Assembly: GCF_016464375.1 (NCBI RefSeq)
Contig: NZ_JADDIU010000007.1
Span: forward strand, 1-55,009
Origin: Bacillus renqingensis
GTDB lineage: Bacteria; Bacillota; Bacilli; Bacillales; Cytobacillaceae
Direction: 5' to 3'
DNA: 55,009 bases
The position numbers were made by a program, and so were the translations under genes. Of this stretch, positions 16,796 to 26,568 are shown in pieces; position 1 is the first letter of the stretch; the number at the start of each line of letters is the position of its first letter. The notes below the pieces were generated by a model that did not search any database, had not been told where the DNA came from, and worked only from the letters and a program-made list of their open reading frames with translations.

Positions 16796-18034
16796 ATGGA
16801 AAAGCGTAGAGTTGTCGTAACAGGCGTTGGAGCGGTAACACCACTTGGAAACGATGTTGAAACGACTTGGAAAGGAATTTTAGCCGGGAAATCCGGGATC
16901 GGTCCATTGACAAGAGTCAATGCAGATGAATATCCGGCCAAAGTAGCAGGGGAAGTGAAAGACTTTAACCCAGAAGCGTTTATGGAAAGAAAAGATGCCA
17001 GAAAAATGGATCGGTTTACTCAATTTGCTGTAGCTAGCGCCATTATGGCGGTTAAGGATGCAAATCTGACCATTAATGAAGAAAATTCCCACCGTGTCGG
17101 GGTATGGATTGGTTCTGGAATTGGCGGGATGGAAACGTTTGAACAACAATATGAAATTTTTCAAAAAAGAGGGTATAGACGAGTCAGCCCATTCTTTGTC
17201 CCGATGTTAATTCCGGATATGGCAACGGGTCAAGTCTCGATTACACTTGGGGCAAGAGGATTTAATTCGTGTACTGTTACGGCCTGTGCAACAGGAACAA
17301 ATTCGATCGGTGATGCCTTTAAAGTAATCCAGCGTGGCGATGCCGACGTGATGGTTACCGGTGGAGCGGAAGCACCGATTACGAAGATGTCGATAGCCGG
17401 CTTCTGTGCAAATACCGCTCTCTCCACGAACCCGGATCCCAAGTCAGCAAGCAGGCCATTCGATAAAAACCGCGACGGTTTTGTCATTGGCGAAGGTGCA
17501 GGGATTGTCATTCTAGAAGAATTAGAGCATGCCAAGGCGCGTGGTGCGAAAATTTATGCGGAAATTGTTGGGTATGGAGCAACTGGTGATGCCTATCATA
17601 TTACTGCACCAGCACCAGGCGGGGAAGGCGGTGCTCGGGCAATGAAAATGGCGATTGCTGATGCCGGACTGGCGCCAGAAGAAATCGATTATATTAACGC
17701 ACATGGGACAAGTACCGATTATAATGATAAATATGAAACGTTTGCTGTGAAAGAAGTATTGGGTGACCATGCTTATAAGGTTGCAATGAGTTCCACTAAA
17801 TCGATGATTGGACATTTGCTCGGTGCTGCCGGTGGTGTGGAAGCCATTTTCACGGTTTTGGCAATAAAAGACAATATGCTTCCGCCAACCATTAATTATG
17901 AAACACCAGACCCGGAATGTGATTTGGATTATGTGACAAATGCTGCCCGCCCGCAAGAAATCACAGCAGCGATGAGTAATTCATTAGGCTTCGGCGGCCA
18001 TAACGCAACCATTGTATTTAAAAAATATCAATAA
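16796..18034 (+). CDS. fabF: 3-oxoacyl-ACP synthase II FabF
   Basis: 412 residues, full length for KAS II, which elongates acyl-ACP chains with malonyl-ACP. The active-site Cys164 is in [10 protein letters not shown]; the two histidines are in [11 protein letters not shown] and [13 protein letters not shown]. It has its own binding site AAAAGGAG and no promoter or terminator before it, so it is read from the fabH promoter. A terminator follows at 18045. Confidence 0.97.
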   Translation: MEKRRVVVTGVGAVTPLGNDVETTWKGILAGKSGIGPLTRVNADEYPAKVAGEVKDFNPEAFMERKDARKMDRFTQFAVASAIMAVKDANLTINEENSHRVGVWIGSGIGGMETFEQQYEIFQKRGYRRVSPFFVPMLIPDMATGQVSITLGARGFNSCTVTACATGTNSIGDAFKVIQRGDADVMVTGGAEAPITKMSIAGFCANTALSTNPDPKSASRPFDKNRDGFVIGEGAGIVILEELEHAKARGAKIYAEIVGYGATGDAYHITAPAPGGEGGARAMKMAIADAGLAPEEIDYINAHGTSTDYNDKYETFAVKEVLGDHAYKVAMSSTKSMIGHLLGAAGGVEAIFTVLAIKDNMLPPTINYETPDPECDLDYVTNAARPQEITAAMSNSLGFGGHNATIVFKKYQ

Positions 18035-18044
18035 GAATTATGGA

Positions 18045-18081
18045 TGCCCGGCTTCTAGTAAGTCGGGCTCTTTGCTTTTTG
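18045..18081 (+). terminator. fabHF terminator
   Basis: GCCCGGCTT pairs imperfectly with AAGTCGGGC and is followed by T-rich sequence. Confidence 0.7.
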
Positions 18082-18122
18082 TTTTAAGGACCAAAATGTA
18101 GTAGTTTTGAAAAAGAAAATTT

Positions 18123-18617
18123 CCCATAGGAAGGGTCTATGGGACAAACCGAGGTGGAAAGGAAGAGGAAATGTCCCATAGGGCGGGTCTATGGGACAAA
18201 CCGAGGTGGAGAGGAAGAGAGAATGTCCCATAGGAAAGCTCTATGGGACAAACCGAGGTGGAGAGGAAGAGGAAATGTCCCATAGGAAGGGTCTATGGGA
18301 CAAAACGTGGTGGAGAGGAAGAGGGAATGTCCCATAGGGCGGGTCTATGGGACAAACCGAGGTGGAAAAGAAGAAGAAATGTCCCATAGGACGGGTCTAT
18401 GGGACAAACCGAGGTGGAAAAGAAGAAGAAATGTCCCATAGGACGGGTCTATGGGACAAACCGAGGTGAAAAGGAAGAGGAAATGTCCCATAGGGCGGGT
18501 CTATGGGACAAACCGAGGTGGAGAGGAAGAGTAAATGTCCCATAGGAAGGGTCTATGGGACAAAACGAGGTGGAGAGGAAGAGGGAATGTCCCATAGGAC
18601 GGGTCTATGGGACAAAA
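18123..18617. repeat. Ten-copy tandem array of 52-bp hairpin units
   Basis: Units start every 52 bp from 18123 to 18591 without drift; the last is partial. Each has the palindrome TGTCCCATAG-N7-CTATGGGACA (the first copy has TTTCCCATAG) and a purine-rich linker (ACCGAGGTGGAGAGGAAGAG). Loop bases vary (GAAGGGT, GGCGGGT, GACGGGT and others) more than the stems. It fills the gap between the convergent genes fabF and the NERD gene. It is not a CRISPR: the linkers are near-identical. Confidence 0.95.
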
Positions 18618-18621
18618 GTAA

Positions 18622-19527
18622 CTATTCATAATAAATCCAACGACGTTCGCCAACAATTTTAAAATGTTTCCCAAGTATCCTGCTGATTCTCTTCCTGTTG
18701 TCAACGATCCGACACCAGTCATAAACAATATTAGTTGTAATTTTCAAATTTGGAAAAAGCATTTTTAACTCCCAAACACTTCGTAATACCGCAGATTCAA
18801 CACTCTCCACATGCCCACAATCTCCACAAACACAATGCTTCCCGTGCACAGAAATTGCAAATGAATCACACACCGCACAAGTAGTTCCCTTTTTTAGCCC
18901 CTTATATGTATATGGTGGCAGTTTCGCATAAGGGTCCTCCTCAACATGCAGTGAGATTAATTTGTCGGCTAGTTTCTCGTGATTACGATTTAGTTTTGAA
19001 GTGATCATATTTAAGTTATTTATATAACGATGAACCTGTGTTGGAAAAATAATCGGCGTGCCGAGGGGAGCTTGGTATAAGGTGAATTCGGGATTAACAT
19101 GGACAACATAGGGCTCTACTTTGATTGTAAACCCTAGACTGCGGAGCAGCTGCCGGAGTTGGGATGAGCTTCGTTCCATTTGAACCAACGGATCTTTGCG
19201 TTCGTCACCATTCATCGAATAGAACCTTCCGTCTTTGTAGTAGTAATCGCCAACAAAGTTTTTCACTTCGTTCATATACAGGGTTTGTTGCACGGCAATC
19301 ATTGAATCAATTTGAAACGTGGTATTGTTAAATTCAAACCGCAGCCCATTTAATATGTAACATTCACATGACAGTTTTTCTGTTAAAGAATTAAACAACA
19401 CCTCGCCTTCATAGCCTTTTTTGAGGTTTAAAAAATATTGCTTATTTTCCCAAGGTAAATCCATGCGGATGTCAAGGAATCCTAGAAGAATTAATTTAGT
19501 GGGCTTTGTGAGGGGCCTTTTAAGCAT
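18622..19527 (-). CDS. NERD-domain nuclease-related protein with zinc ribbon
   Basis: 301 residues. The middle part has the NERD pattern: GYEGEVLFNSL, then FQIDSMIAVQQTLYMNEVKNF, with the D and ExK residues of a restriction-endonuclease-like core. The C-terminus has CAVCDSFAIS and CVCGDCGH, a probable zinc ribbon. NERD proteins are thought to process DNA, but the role here is unknown. AAAGG lies 9 bases before ATG 19527; an ATG 9 bp earlier is too close to it. The gene is absent from this place in B. subtilis, so it is probably an accessory insertion. Its 3' end meets the 52-bp array. Confidence 0.85.
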   Translation of the reverse strand: MLKRPLTKPTKLILLGFLDIRMDLPWENKQYFLNLKKGYEGEVLFNSLTEKLSCECYILNGLRFEFNNTTFQIDSMIAVQQTLYMNEVKNFVGDYYYKDGRFYSMNGDERKDPLVQMERSSSQLRQLLRSLGFTIKVEPYVVHVNPEFTLYQAPLGTPIIFPTQVHRYINNLNMITSKLNRNHEKLADKLISLHVEEDPYAKLPPYTYKGLKKGTTCAVCDSFAISVHGKHCVCGDCGHVESVESAVLRSVWELKMLFPNLKITTNIVYDWCRIVDNRKRISRILGKHFKIVGERRWIYYE

Positions 19528-19773
19528 ATGACACATCCTTTCTCAATAATCTAAATTCATTATATAAAAATTTACGAGGAAGAGCGGGTTGAAGGTGTGA
19601 ATATTTCGGTAACTTTTTTAGAACTTTATAGCTGCTGTAATGTAGTATACGAATGAACTTCCCGCGAACTTATCTTGTTCCGCAAGGACCTTGCTGTTTT
19701 TTAAAAGTCCCAGAACATCCCATTTATTCATTCATAAAATAGTAATAGTTAAATGAAAAATGGGGTGCTCAAA

Positions 19774-20565
19774 ATGGGGATCATCCGAACAGATGAATGG
19801 TTAAAAAAAGATTTTGACCATCCGACCAAAATCTGTGAAAGGCTGCTTCCGTATTTCAAGGGGCAAAAAGCAAATGCGATATACAGCCAGCTGCTTAAAT
19901 TTGGCATGTACCGACCGTCTTGGAGGACAAAGAGAAACTTGGAGTCGATGATCGACGATCGTGCATGGGATCAAGTAGAAACATTATTTTTTAAGTATAA
20001 AAATAAATGGTCAGGTCCAGATATACCAGTCTTTCTCTTTCCCCTTGAGCAAAGGGGAGGATTATTTTTTCGACAGGATGAAAGAAATAAAGCAGGGGTC
20101 TCGTTTCCTGACAAAATGTTTCTATTTCTGTCACATTATCAGGACCCAAAGGAATTAGAAGCACTCGTTGTTCATGAATATCATCATGTATGCAGGCTCC
20201 GCGCATTAAATAAACGGATGGAGGATTATACATTACTTGACTCAATCATTATTGAGGGACTTGCCGAATATGCCGTGCGAAAAAATTGTGGCAGAGAGTA
20301 TTTAGCTAATTGGTGTACTATTTATACGGAAAGAGAGCTGGCCTTTTTTTGGGATCGCTTTTTAAAAGAGCAGCTGGATAAGCGAAAAAATGACAGGAAT
20401 CATGACGAGCTATTATATGGCGGCGGAAGGATCCCGGCATTACTCGGATATGCTGCCGGATATAATATTGTCAGGAAATACTACCAGACAGAAAGTTATT
20501 CTGCAAAACAATCATTTAGTACACCGGCCTCAAAATTTATTAACAAAAAGAATATTTTCAACTAA
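19774..20565 (+). CDS. yjaZ: DUF2268 putative zinc protease YjaZ
   Basis: 263 residues, near the B. subtilis YjaZ length. The HEYHH motif (H134-H138) fits the HExxH zinc site of metalloproteases, with a downstream glutamate in IIEGLAEYA as a likely third ligand. It is predicted to be a cytosolic DUF2268 peptidase; the substrate is unknown. ATG 19774 is used because GGGGTG lies just upstream; an earlier ATG at 19753 lacks a site. In B. subtilis yjaZ is followed by appDFABC; here only a remnant of appC remains. Confidence 0.85.
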   Translation: MGIIRTDEWLKKDFDHPTKICERLLPYFKGQKANAIYSQLLKFGMYRPSWRTKRNLESMIDDRAWDQVETLFFKYKNKWSGPDIPVFLFPLEQRGGLFFRQDERNKAGVSFPDKMFLFLSHYQDPKELEALVVHEYHHVCRLRALNKRMEDYTLLDSIIIEGLAEYAVRKNCGREYLANWCTIYTERELAFFWDRFLKEQLDKRKNDRNHDELLYGGGRIPALLGYAAGYNIVRKYYQTESYSAKQSFSTPASKFINKKNIFN

Positions 20566-20590
20566 AAAGCCTGAATGCAAGGCTTTTTTT
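20564..20590 (+). terminator. yjaZ terminator
   Basis: AAAAAGCCT ... AGGCTTTTTTT stem-loop. The appC remnant starts directly at its T run. Confidence 0.8.
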
Positions 20591-20799
20591 AGTATTAGTT
20601 TAAGCTTTTTAGGTTTTGGTGTACCGCAAGAAATCCCAAGCTGGGGAATAGGTTAAATTCAGGCATTGAGCCTGATGTTCTGCAATTTAAATATTGGATT
20701 TGGATGCCGCCGGCACTTATGATTACCATCACGATTCTTTCGATTAATTTCATCGGGGAGGGGTTAAAAGATGCATTCAATCCCAAGTCCAGAAGATAA
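20590..20799 (+). pseudogene. appC: Remnant of appC (oligopeptide permease), frameshifted
   Basis: Two frames together encode the C-terminal end of an OppC/AppC-type permease: SLSFLGFGVPQEIPSWG in one, then, after an apparent 1-base deletion around 20641-20645, LNSGIEPDVLQ and WMPPALMITITILSINFIG up to GLKDAFNPKSRR and a stop. FLGFG and PSWGN are hallmarks of this family. It lies just before yjbA, exactly where appC sits in B. subtilis, while appD, appF, appA and appB are gone. Confidence 0.85.
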
Positions 20800-20898
20800 A
20801 AATTGATCGATCTCCAAAATATATATCTACAGGAATAAATTAACTACCGTCTGCCCATACTGATTGACAAACAGTTACTTGAAGTGAGGGGTTGTACA

Positions 20899-21645
20899 AT
20901 GTTATATCTTCATGATGTATGGGTAAATTGGTTTGAAGGGGAAGAGAACGGGTATAATGTTTGCCACTTTCATGAATGGCGTAAAGATGACAGTGTAGAA
21001 CTATTAGATCAAGTTCCACTGGTAAAAGTCGAATCAGATCTATTTGACTATATTGAGAATGAGCTTTCAGAATTACCGCAACAACTGTTAGATGATATTT
21101 ATCAAAAAGCCTATCTTCGAAAAAATCACGAAAGAATCCAGCTTGATAATTGCTTTGTTGTGACCGATGGTGTAGGAATTCTAGCTGTTGATACGATTGG
21201 CTACAATATCCCGATTCGTAAGAGCAGATTGATTCCACGACAGGAGCAGCTTGTTTACGAAATGATTGGTACGCATGAAGCGAAGAAATATCAATTTTAT
21301 CGACAAACACATGAGAAGGATTTTCATATTTTATCACCGGATCCGCAACTGATGAGAGGATTGACGAGAAAAGAACGGCAATTGAAGCAGCTATTATTCA
21401 TGGCCCTTGATCAATTATTCTCGTCGAATAATGAAGCGGAGGTTCGATATTGGTTTACCGAGTGGTGTCCAGAGCGTTATTCCTATATTCAAGGATTAAA
21501 TTTTGAAACGGCATGGGAACAATTATTCGAAGAAATAAAATACGGCTGGTCTAAGAAACATGAAATCTTCTGTGAAAATATCATCAAGGGACAACCGTTT
21601 TTTGAAAAGATTTGGGAAATGGAACATGGTCCAAAGGTAAATTAA
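20899..21645 (+). CDS. yjbA: DUF3603 protein YjbA
   Basis: 248 residues. The opening [19 protein letters not shown] and the synteny (between app remnant and trpS) match YjbA of the DUF3603/UPF0736 type. It is a soluble acidic protein of unknown function. ATG 20899 is taken since GAGGGG lies about 8 bases upstream; an in-frame codon at 20884 is less likely. A strong terminator follows. Confidence 0.88.
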   Translation: MLYLHDVWVNWFEGEENGYNVCHFHEWRKDDSVELLDQVPLVKVESDLFDYIENELSELPQQLLDDIYQKAYLRKNHERIQLDNCFVVTDGVGILAVDTIGYNIPIRKSRLIPRQEQLVYEMIGTHEAKKYQFYRQTHEKDFHILSPDPQLMRGLTRKERQLKQLLFMALDQLFSSNNEAEVRYWFTEWCPERYSYIQGLNFETAWEQLFEEIKYGWSKKHEIFCENIIKGQPFFEKIWEMEHGPKVN

Positions 21646-21691
21646 AAGCCTGAACCCAAGGGGGATCCCCCTTTGCGGATCAGGCTTTTTT
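21644..21691 (+). terminator. yjbA terminator
   Basis: AAAAGCCTGA/TCAGGCTTTT outer stem with an inner AAGGGGGATCCCCCTT palindrome and a T run. Confidence 0.9.
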
Positions 21692-21707
21692 GTAAGACAA
21701 GAAAGAT

Positions 21708-21940
21708 AAATTTTTTCGACCTTGAGAATTGTCTAGCTCCAGCGCCCTAGCGGCTAGTGTCCTTCGCGCTCCGCCCTACGATAAGTCAACATCGGTTCGC
21801 TTGCGCTCACCGTGTTTCCTTTATCTCAGTTGGAGCGCTCCATAAGGAAGGCTTCGTCAGCATCAGCTTCGTACGAAGGAAAAGCGATAGCTTTTTCGAG
21901 GAGGCCATACGCCGCTGACCAGGGCGCTTGCGCTTTTCTT
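21708..21940 (-). repeat. Dispersed modular repeat, copy D
   Basis: On the minus strand it begins AGAAAAGCGCAAGCGCC right after the trpS stop codon. It has the module GAAAAAGCTATCGCTTTTCC, then a private segment (GGTGAGCGCAAGCGAACCGA), then the common end GGAGCTAGACAATTCTCAA. This is the longest copy. Confidence 0.85.
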
Positions 21941-21941
21941 G

Positions 21942-22934
<993 letters not shown>

Positions 22935-22956
22935 TCATTTCCTCCTAAAAATATAT

Positions 22957-23215
22957 AAAAAAGCCATTCATCCCGTCAAAATAGGGACGAATGGCTCGCG
23001 GTACCACCCTAATTACTCAAAAAAACTTGAGTCTCTTCATCCGGTAACGTCGGAACACGTCTCCCCCTACTACCATTAAAAACGAGTTCAGAAGAAAAGC
23101 TCTAAAGTCCATTCCGTATCAAATCGTGTTTGTTCTCACCGACCACAAACTCTCTAAAAACGATCCAAAAATACGTACTACTCTTTATCATTGCCTATGT
23201 TTATGAAATATAATT
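22957..23215 (-). promoter_or_regulatory. Tryptophan T-box leader of trpS
   Basis: On the minus strand the leader has AATGATAAAGAGTAGTA, the loop element GGTGAGAAC, a specifier TGG (plus-strand CCA at 23109-23111) and the conserved AGGGTGGTACCGCG followed by a terminator (GCCATTCGTCCC ... GGGATGAATGGC and a T run). Uncharged tRNA-Trp should stabilise the antiterminator. Confidence 0.95.
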
Positions 23216-23221
23216 AGTCTT

Positions 23222-23251
23222 ATTATAAATGATTTGTATATTTCTTTTCAA
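23222..23251 (-). promoter_or_regulatory. trpS promoter
   Basis: TTGAAA, an 18-base spacer and a perfect TATAAT directly upstream of the T-box leader. Confidence 0.8.
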
Positions 23252-23256
23252 GTGTA

Positions 23257-23613
23257 CTAAAAGTAATACACAAATAGGGCAAGGACCATCAAAGATGCGT
23301 TTATAAGCCCATAAAGGAGAAGCGGCTTTCGATTAATCGTGACCATCTCGGATAAATTAGGAATTTCAGAGAACGTTCTTTTGCCATGTCCTCTGGAAAA
23401 GAACATGTTAAAGGATCTGGCAATAACATCGAAAAATCCATTTTGAATGGTATAAAGTAGTAACGATGTCAGAAGTAAACTAGATGAAACATAAAACGAT
23501 ATATTGATATAACTAAAAAGTGAAACTTTTTTATAAGTAATAAATGATAAGATAAAAATAAAAAATTGTGTAAGCGCTAACACCAGTAAATTTCTCTTTA
23601 ACCGAAAATTCAT
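23257..23613 (-). CDS. DUF3899-like membrane protein
   Basis: 118 residues with three likely membrane segments (about 8-26, 33-53 and 99-117) and a polar middle loop. It resembles DUF3899 proteins of Bacillaceae; function unknown. It lies upstream of trpS in the same direction but the trpS promoter separates them. Its start is divergent from oppA. Confidence 0.7.
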   Translation of the reverse strand: MNFRLKRNLLVLALTQFFIFILSFITYKKVSLFSYINISFYVSSSLLLTSLLLYTIQNGFFDVIARSFNMFFSRGHGKRTFSEIPNLSEMVTINRKPLLLYGLINASLMVLALFVYYF

Positions 23614-23750
23614 TAAAAAAACCCCCGAAATGCTGATAGTAAAGGATTTTTTAATAAAAAAAATCCTAATAAATATTGATTATAACACAATTTTTTACAG
23701 TTCATACAAATGTTTTGTTGCAAAGCTGTAAATTAATTTTAAAAAAGTAA

Positions 23751-23779
23751 TGTACAATTAATTTAAAAATATGTATAAT
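23751..23779 (+). promoter_or_regulatory. opp operon promoter
   Basis: TGTACA, 17-base spacer, perfect TATAAT. Confidence 0.6.
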
Positions 23780-23792
23780 AGGCAATGTAGTA

Positions 23793-23807
23793 ATTTTTCA
23801 GAAAAAT
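23793..23807 (+). promoter_or_regulatory. CodY-like operator of opp
   Basis: ATTTTTCAGAAAAAT is a near-perfect palindrome with 13 of 15 matches to the CodY consensus AATTTTCWGAAAATT. It sits just after the predicted transcription start, so CodY could block the operon in rich conditions. Confidence 0.65.
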
Positions 23808-23828
23808 AGAAAAGGGAGGTCTCTACTA

Positions 23829-25523
23829 GTGAAGAAATCAAAACTTTCACTACTTCTAGTATTATCACTAGTTCTTAGCATGTTCCTCGCGGCATGTGGC
23901 GGAGGCGATAAGAACGAAGGCAAAGAAAAAGGTAATAAAAAAGCTAATACTGAAGAACAGCTTGCCGATAAGCAGGAATTAAATGTTCTTGAATCAGCTG
24001 AAATTCCAACAATGGACAGTGTGATGAACCAAGATGTTCTTGGTGCAACGATGTTTAATGCTGTGAACGAAGGCTTATATCGTTTAGACCCGGATCAAAA
24101 GGTTATCCCAGGGGTAGCGGAAGGGATGCCGGAATATAACGCCGACAAAACCGTTTTAACCATCAAATTGAAGAAAGATACAAAATGGTCGAATGGTGAC
24201 CCTGTCACAGCACATGACTTTGTCTTTGCCTGGCAGCGTGCCATTGATCCGAAAACAGCTTCACCATATGGTCCATACTTCATGATGGGCAAAATCAAAA
24301 ACGCCACTGAAATCGTCAATAAGAAAGCAAAAGTGGAGGACTTGGGAATTAAGGCAAAAGATGACTATACATTAGAAATCTCATTGGCTACACCAATTCC
24401 TTACATTGAATCTTATTTAACATACTCATTATTCTATCCGCAAAATAAAAAATATGTGGAAGAGCAAGGTAAAAATTATGCAAAAGATGCTGATCATCTC
24501 CTCTACAACGGTCCATTTAAAATGACAAAATGGAAAGGCCCGACTGCGACTGAATGGGTTTTGGAGAAGAATGAAGATTATTGGGATGCGAAAAACGTTA
24601 CTTTAACAAAAATCAATTTTAACGTTTCAAAAGACCCGCAAGCCTCTGCAAATGCATTCACTGCTGGTGAAGCCGATATTACACCGAAGCTTGCACAAGC
24701 TGCCATCCTTTCGCAATTTGAAGGCTCAGATGATTTACTGCGCTACTTAGAACCATCTAATTGGTGGTTGAAAATGAACGAAAAGAACAAAGCGTTGAAA
24801 AATGAAAATATTCGTAGAGCTATCGCTTTAGCTGTTGATAAAAAAGCTTTAGTTGACGATGTGTTAGCAAATGGTTCCATTGTATCTGATTTTATCGTAC
24901 CAAAAGGTTTTACAGTCGATAAAAACGGTAAGGATTTCCGTGATACTACAGACAGTTACTTAAAGACGAATAAAGAAGAAGCTAAGAAGTATTGGGAAAA
25001 AGGCCTTAAAGAAACAGGTCTAAAAGAAGTAACCTTAACTTACGTTGGTCAAGATACGGATACAGCGAAAACAACTGATGCCTTTATCAAAGACCAATTG
25101 GAAAAAACACTTCCAGGCATGAAGATTAACATTGAAAGTGTACCATTTAAAATCCGTATTGCCCGTGAAGATAGTGAACAGTACGATTTGTTAATGGGTG
25201 GTTGGGGCCCGGATTACCAAGATCCAATGACTTTCATGGATTTATGGGTAACTGGTGGCGGAAACAACCATATGAACTATAGTAATCCGGAATTTGATAA
25301 GCTAATTGATGCAGCTAATCATGAGCTTGCTAAACCAGGAAAAGAAGAAGAACGCTGGAAGACTCTTCAAAAGGCAGAAAAAATTGTCTTGGAAGAGGAT
25401 GCTGCCCTTGCACCGCTTTATCAACGTTCTGTGAACCTGTTAATCAATCCAAAGGTTAAAGGATTTGCCCACCATGCATTTGGTCCTGACTATAGTTACC
25501 AATGGATTAAAATTGTAAAATAG
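23829..25523 (+). CDS. oppA: Oligopeptide-binding lipoprotein OppA
   Basis: 564 residues. A lipoprotein signal with lipobox LAAC (Cys23) anchors it outside the membrane. The rest is a family 5 extracellular solute-binding protein that captures oligopeptides for OppBCDF (W-S-NGDPVTAHDFVFAWQRA and WGPDYQDPMTFMD are typical). GTG start with GGGAGG upstream. It is the first gene of the operon; a hairpin at 25545 before oppB probably lets oppA be made in excess. Confidence 0.95.
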   Translation: MKKSKLSLLLVLSLVLSMFLAACGGGDKNEGKEKGNKKANTEEQLADKQELNVLESAEIPTMDSVMNQDVLGATMFNAVNEGLYRLDPDQKVIPGVAEGMPEYNADKTVLTIKLKKDTKWSNGDPVTAHDFVFAWQRAIDPKTASPYGPYFMMGKIKNATEIVNKKAKVEDLGIKAKDDYTLEISLATPIPYIESYLTYSLFYPQNKKYVEEQGKNYAKDADHLLYNGPFKMTKWKGPTATEWVLEKNEDYWDAKNVTLTKINFNVSKDPQASANAFTAGEADITPKLAQAAILSQFEGSDDLLRYLEPSNWWLKMNEKNKALKNENIRRAIALAVDKKALVDDVLANGSIVSDFIVPKGFTVDKNGKDFRDTTDSYLKTNKEEAKKYWEKGLKETGLKEVTLTYVGQDTDTAKTTDAFIKDQLEKTLPGMKINIESVPFKIRIAREDSEQYDLLMGGWGPDYQDPMTFMDLWVTGGGNNHMNYSNPEFDKLIDAANHELAKPGKEEERWKTLQKAEKIVLEEDAALAPLYQRSVNLLINPKVKGFAHHAFGPDYSYQWIKIVK

Positions 25524-25544
25524 TAACAATCACTTTTTTTAAAC

Positions 25545-25581
25545 AAAAAAGAGAGTATATTAAGTGTATACTCTCTTTTTA
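25545..25581 (+). terminator. Attenuating hairpin oppA-oppB
   Basis: AAAAAAGAGAGTATA and TATACTCTCTTTTT stem-loop in the operon. It may partly stop transcription and give more OppA than permease. Confidence 0.75.
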
Positions 25582-25638
25582 CCTGTATTGTAATTGTCAA
25601 ACAATGTCGAAAATTCTACTGATTTAGGAGGTGTTGGC

Positions 25639-26568
25639 ATGGCGAAATATATTATGAAACGTATTGTTTATATGATCATTACATTGTTTATTGTTGCATC
25701 CTTAACCTTTTTCCTCATGAAGCTTATTCCTGGTAGTCCATTTAATAACTTTGAAAAACTCTCAGAGGTTCAACAAAATATTTTGTTGGATAAGTATGGG
25801 CTAAAGGATCCCGTGCCAGTCCAATATTTTCATTATATGGTGAATATGGTAAAGGGTGATCTGGGAGTCTCCTTTCAATTCGATAATACCCCAGTAACAG
25901 AACTTCTTGTGAACCGAGTTGGCCCATCTGCCCAATTAGGTTTACAGGCAATGGTAGTCGGTGCGATCATCGGTATCATTTTAGGAGTTTTGGCGGCACT
26001 CAAACAAAATACATGGATAGACTACCTTTGTACCTTTATTGCGGTAGTAGGAAAATCGATTCCGAGTTTTATTTTTGCCGGATTAATGCAGTATTATATT
26101 GCCGTGAAATTAGGCTGGCTTCCGGTTATGTTGTGGCGAGGACCTGAATATACCATCTTGCCGACGATTGCTTTAGCGATGTTTCCGATTTCGATCGCAG
26201 CAAGGTTCATGCGTACAGAGATGGTCGAGGTCCTTGGATCAGACTATATCACACTTGCCAAGGCAAAAGGGGCCAGTTCTTTTCAAATTAGTGTCAAACA
26301 TGCCCTTAGAAATGCCTTGATTCCAGTTGTTACTGTATTAGGGCCGTTAGCTGTAAGTTTAATGACGGGTTCACTTGTGATTGAACAAATCTTTGGGGTT
26401 CCCGGAATAGGGGAGCAGTTTGTTAAATCCATTAACGTTAATGATTACCCGGTCATTATGGGGACCAATATATTATTTGCTGTTTTATTTGTCATTGTGA
26501 CATTAATTGTTGATCTTCTTTATGGAATTATCGACCCGCGCATTCGGATTTCGGGGGGGAAAAGTTAA
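25639..26568 (+). CDS. oppB: Oligopeptide ABC permease OppB
   Basis: 309 residues, an inner-membrane BPD-type permease with about six membrane helices. The conserved EAA loop is present near DYITLAKAKGASSFQISVKH. It pairs with OppC to form the channel. ATG 25639 has AGGAGGTG nine bases upstream. The stop touches the start of oppC. Confidence 0.95.
   Translation: MAKYIMKRIVYMIITLFIVASLTFFLMKLIPGSPFNNFEKLSEVQQNILLDKYGLKDPVPVQYFHYMVNMVKGDLGVSFQFDNTPVTELLVNRVGPSAQLGLQAMVVGAIIGIILGVLAALKQNTWIDYLCTFIAVVGKSIPSFIFAGLMQYYIAVKLGWLPVMLWRGPEYTILPTIALAMFPISIAARFMRTEMVEVLGSDYITLAKAKGASSFQISVKHALRNALIPVVTVLGPLAVSLMTGSLVIEQIFGVPGIGEQFVKSINVNDYPVIMGTNILFAVLFVIVTLIVDLLYGIIDPRIRISGGKS

Noticed and set aside
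18123..18617. CRISPR array
   Set aside because: Repeats are palindromic and regularly spaced, but the intervals between them are nearly identical, so there are no unique spacers, and no cas genes lie near.
18501..18728. Reading frame over the tandem array
   Set aside because: It is a by-product of the repeat units and overlaps the NERD gene in another frame.
23643..23668. A/T palindrome AGGATTTTTT-N5-AAAAAATCCT as a terminator
   Set aside because: It lies between two divergent genes with no gene reading into it, so a terminator role is unsupported.
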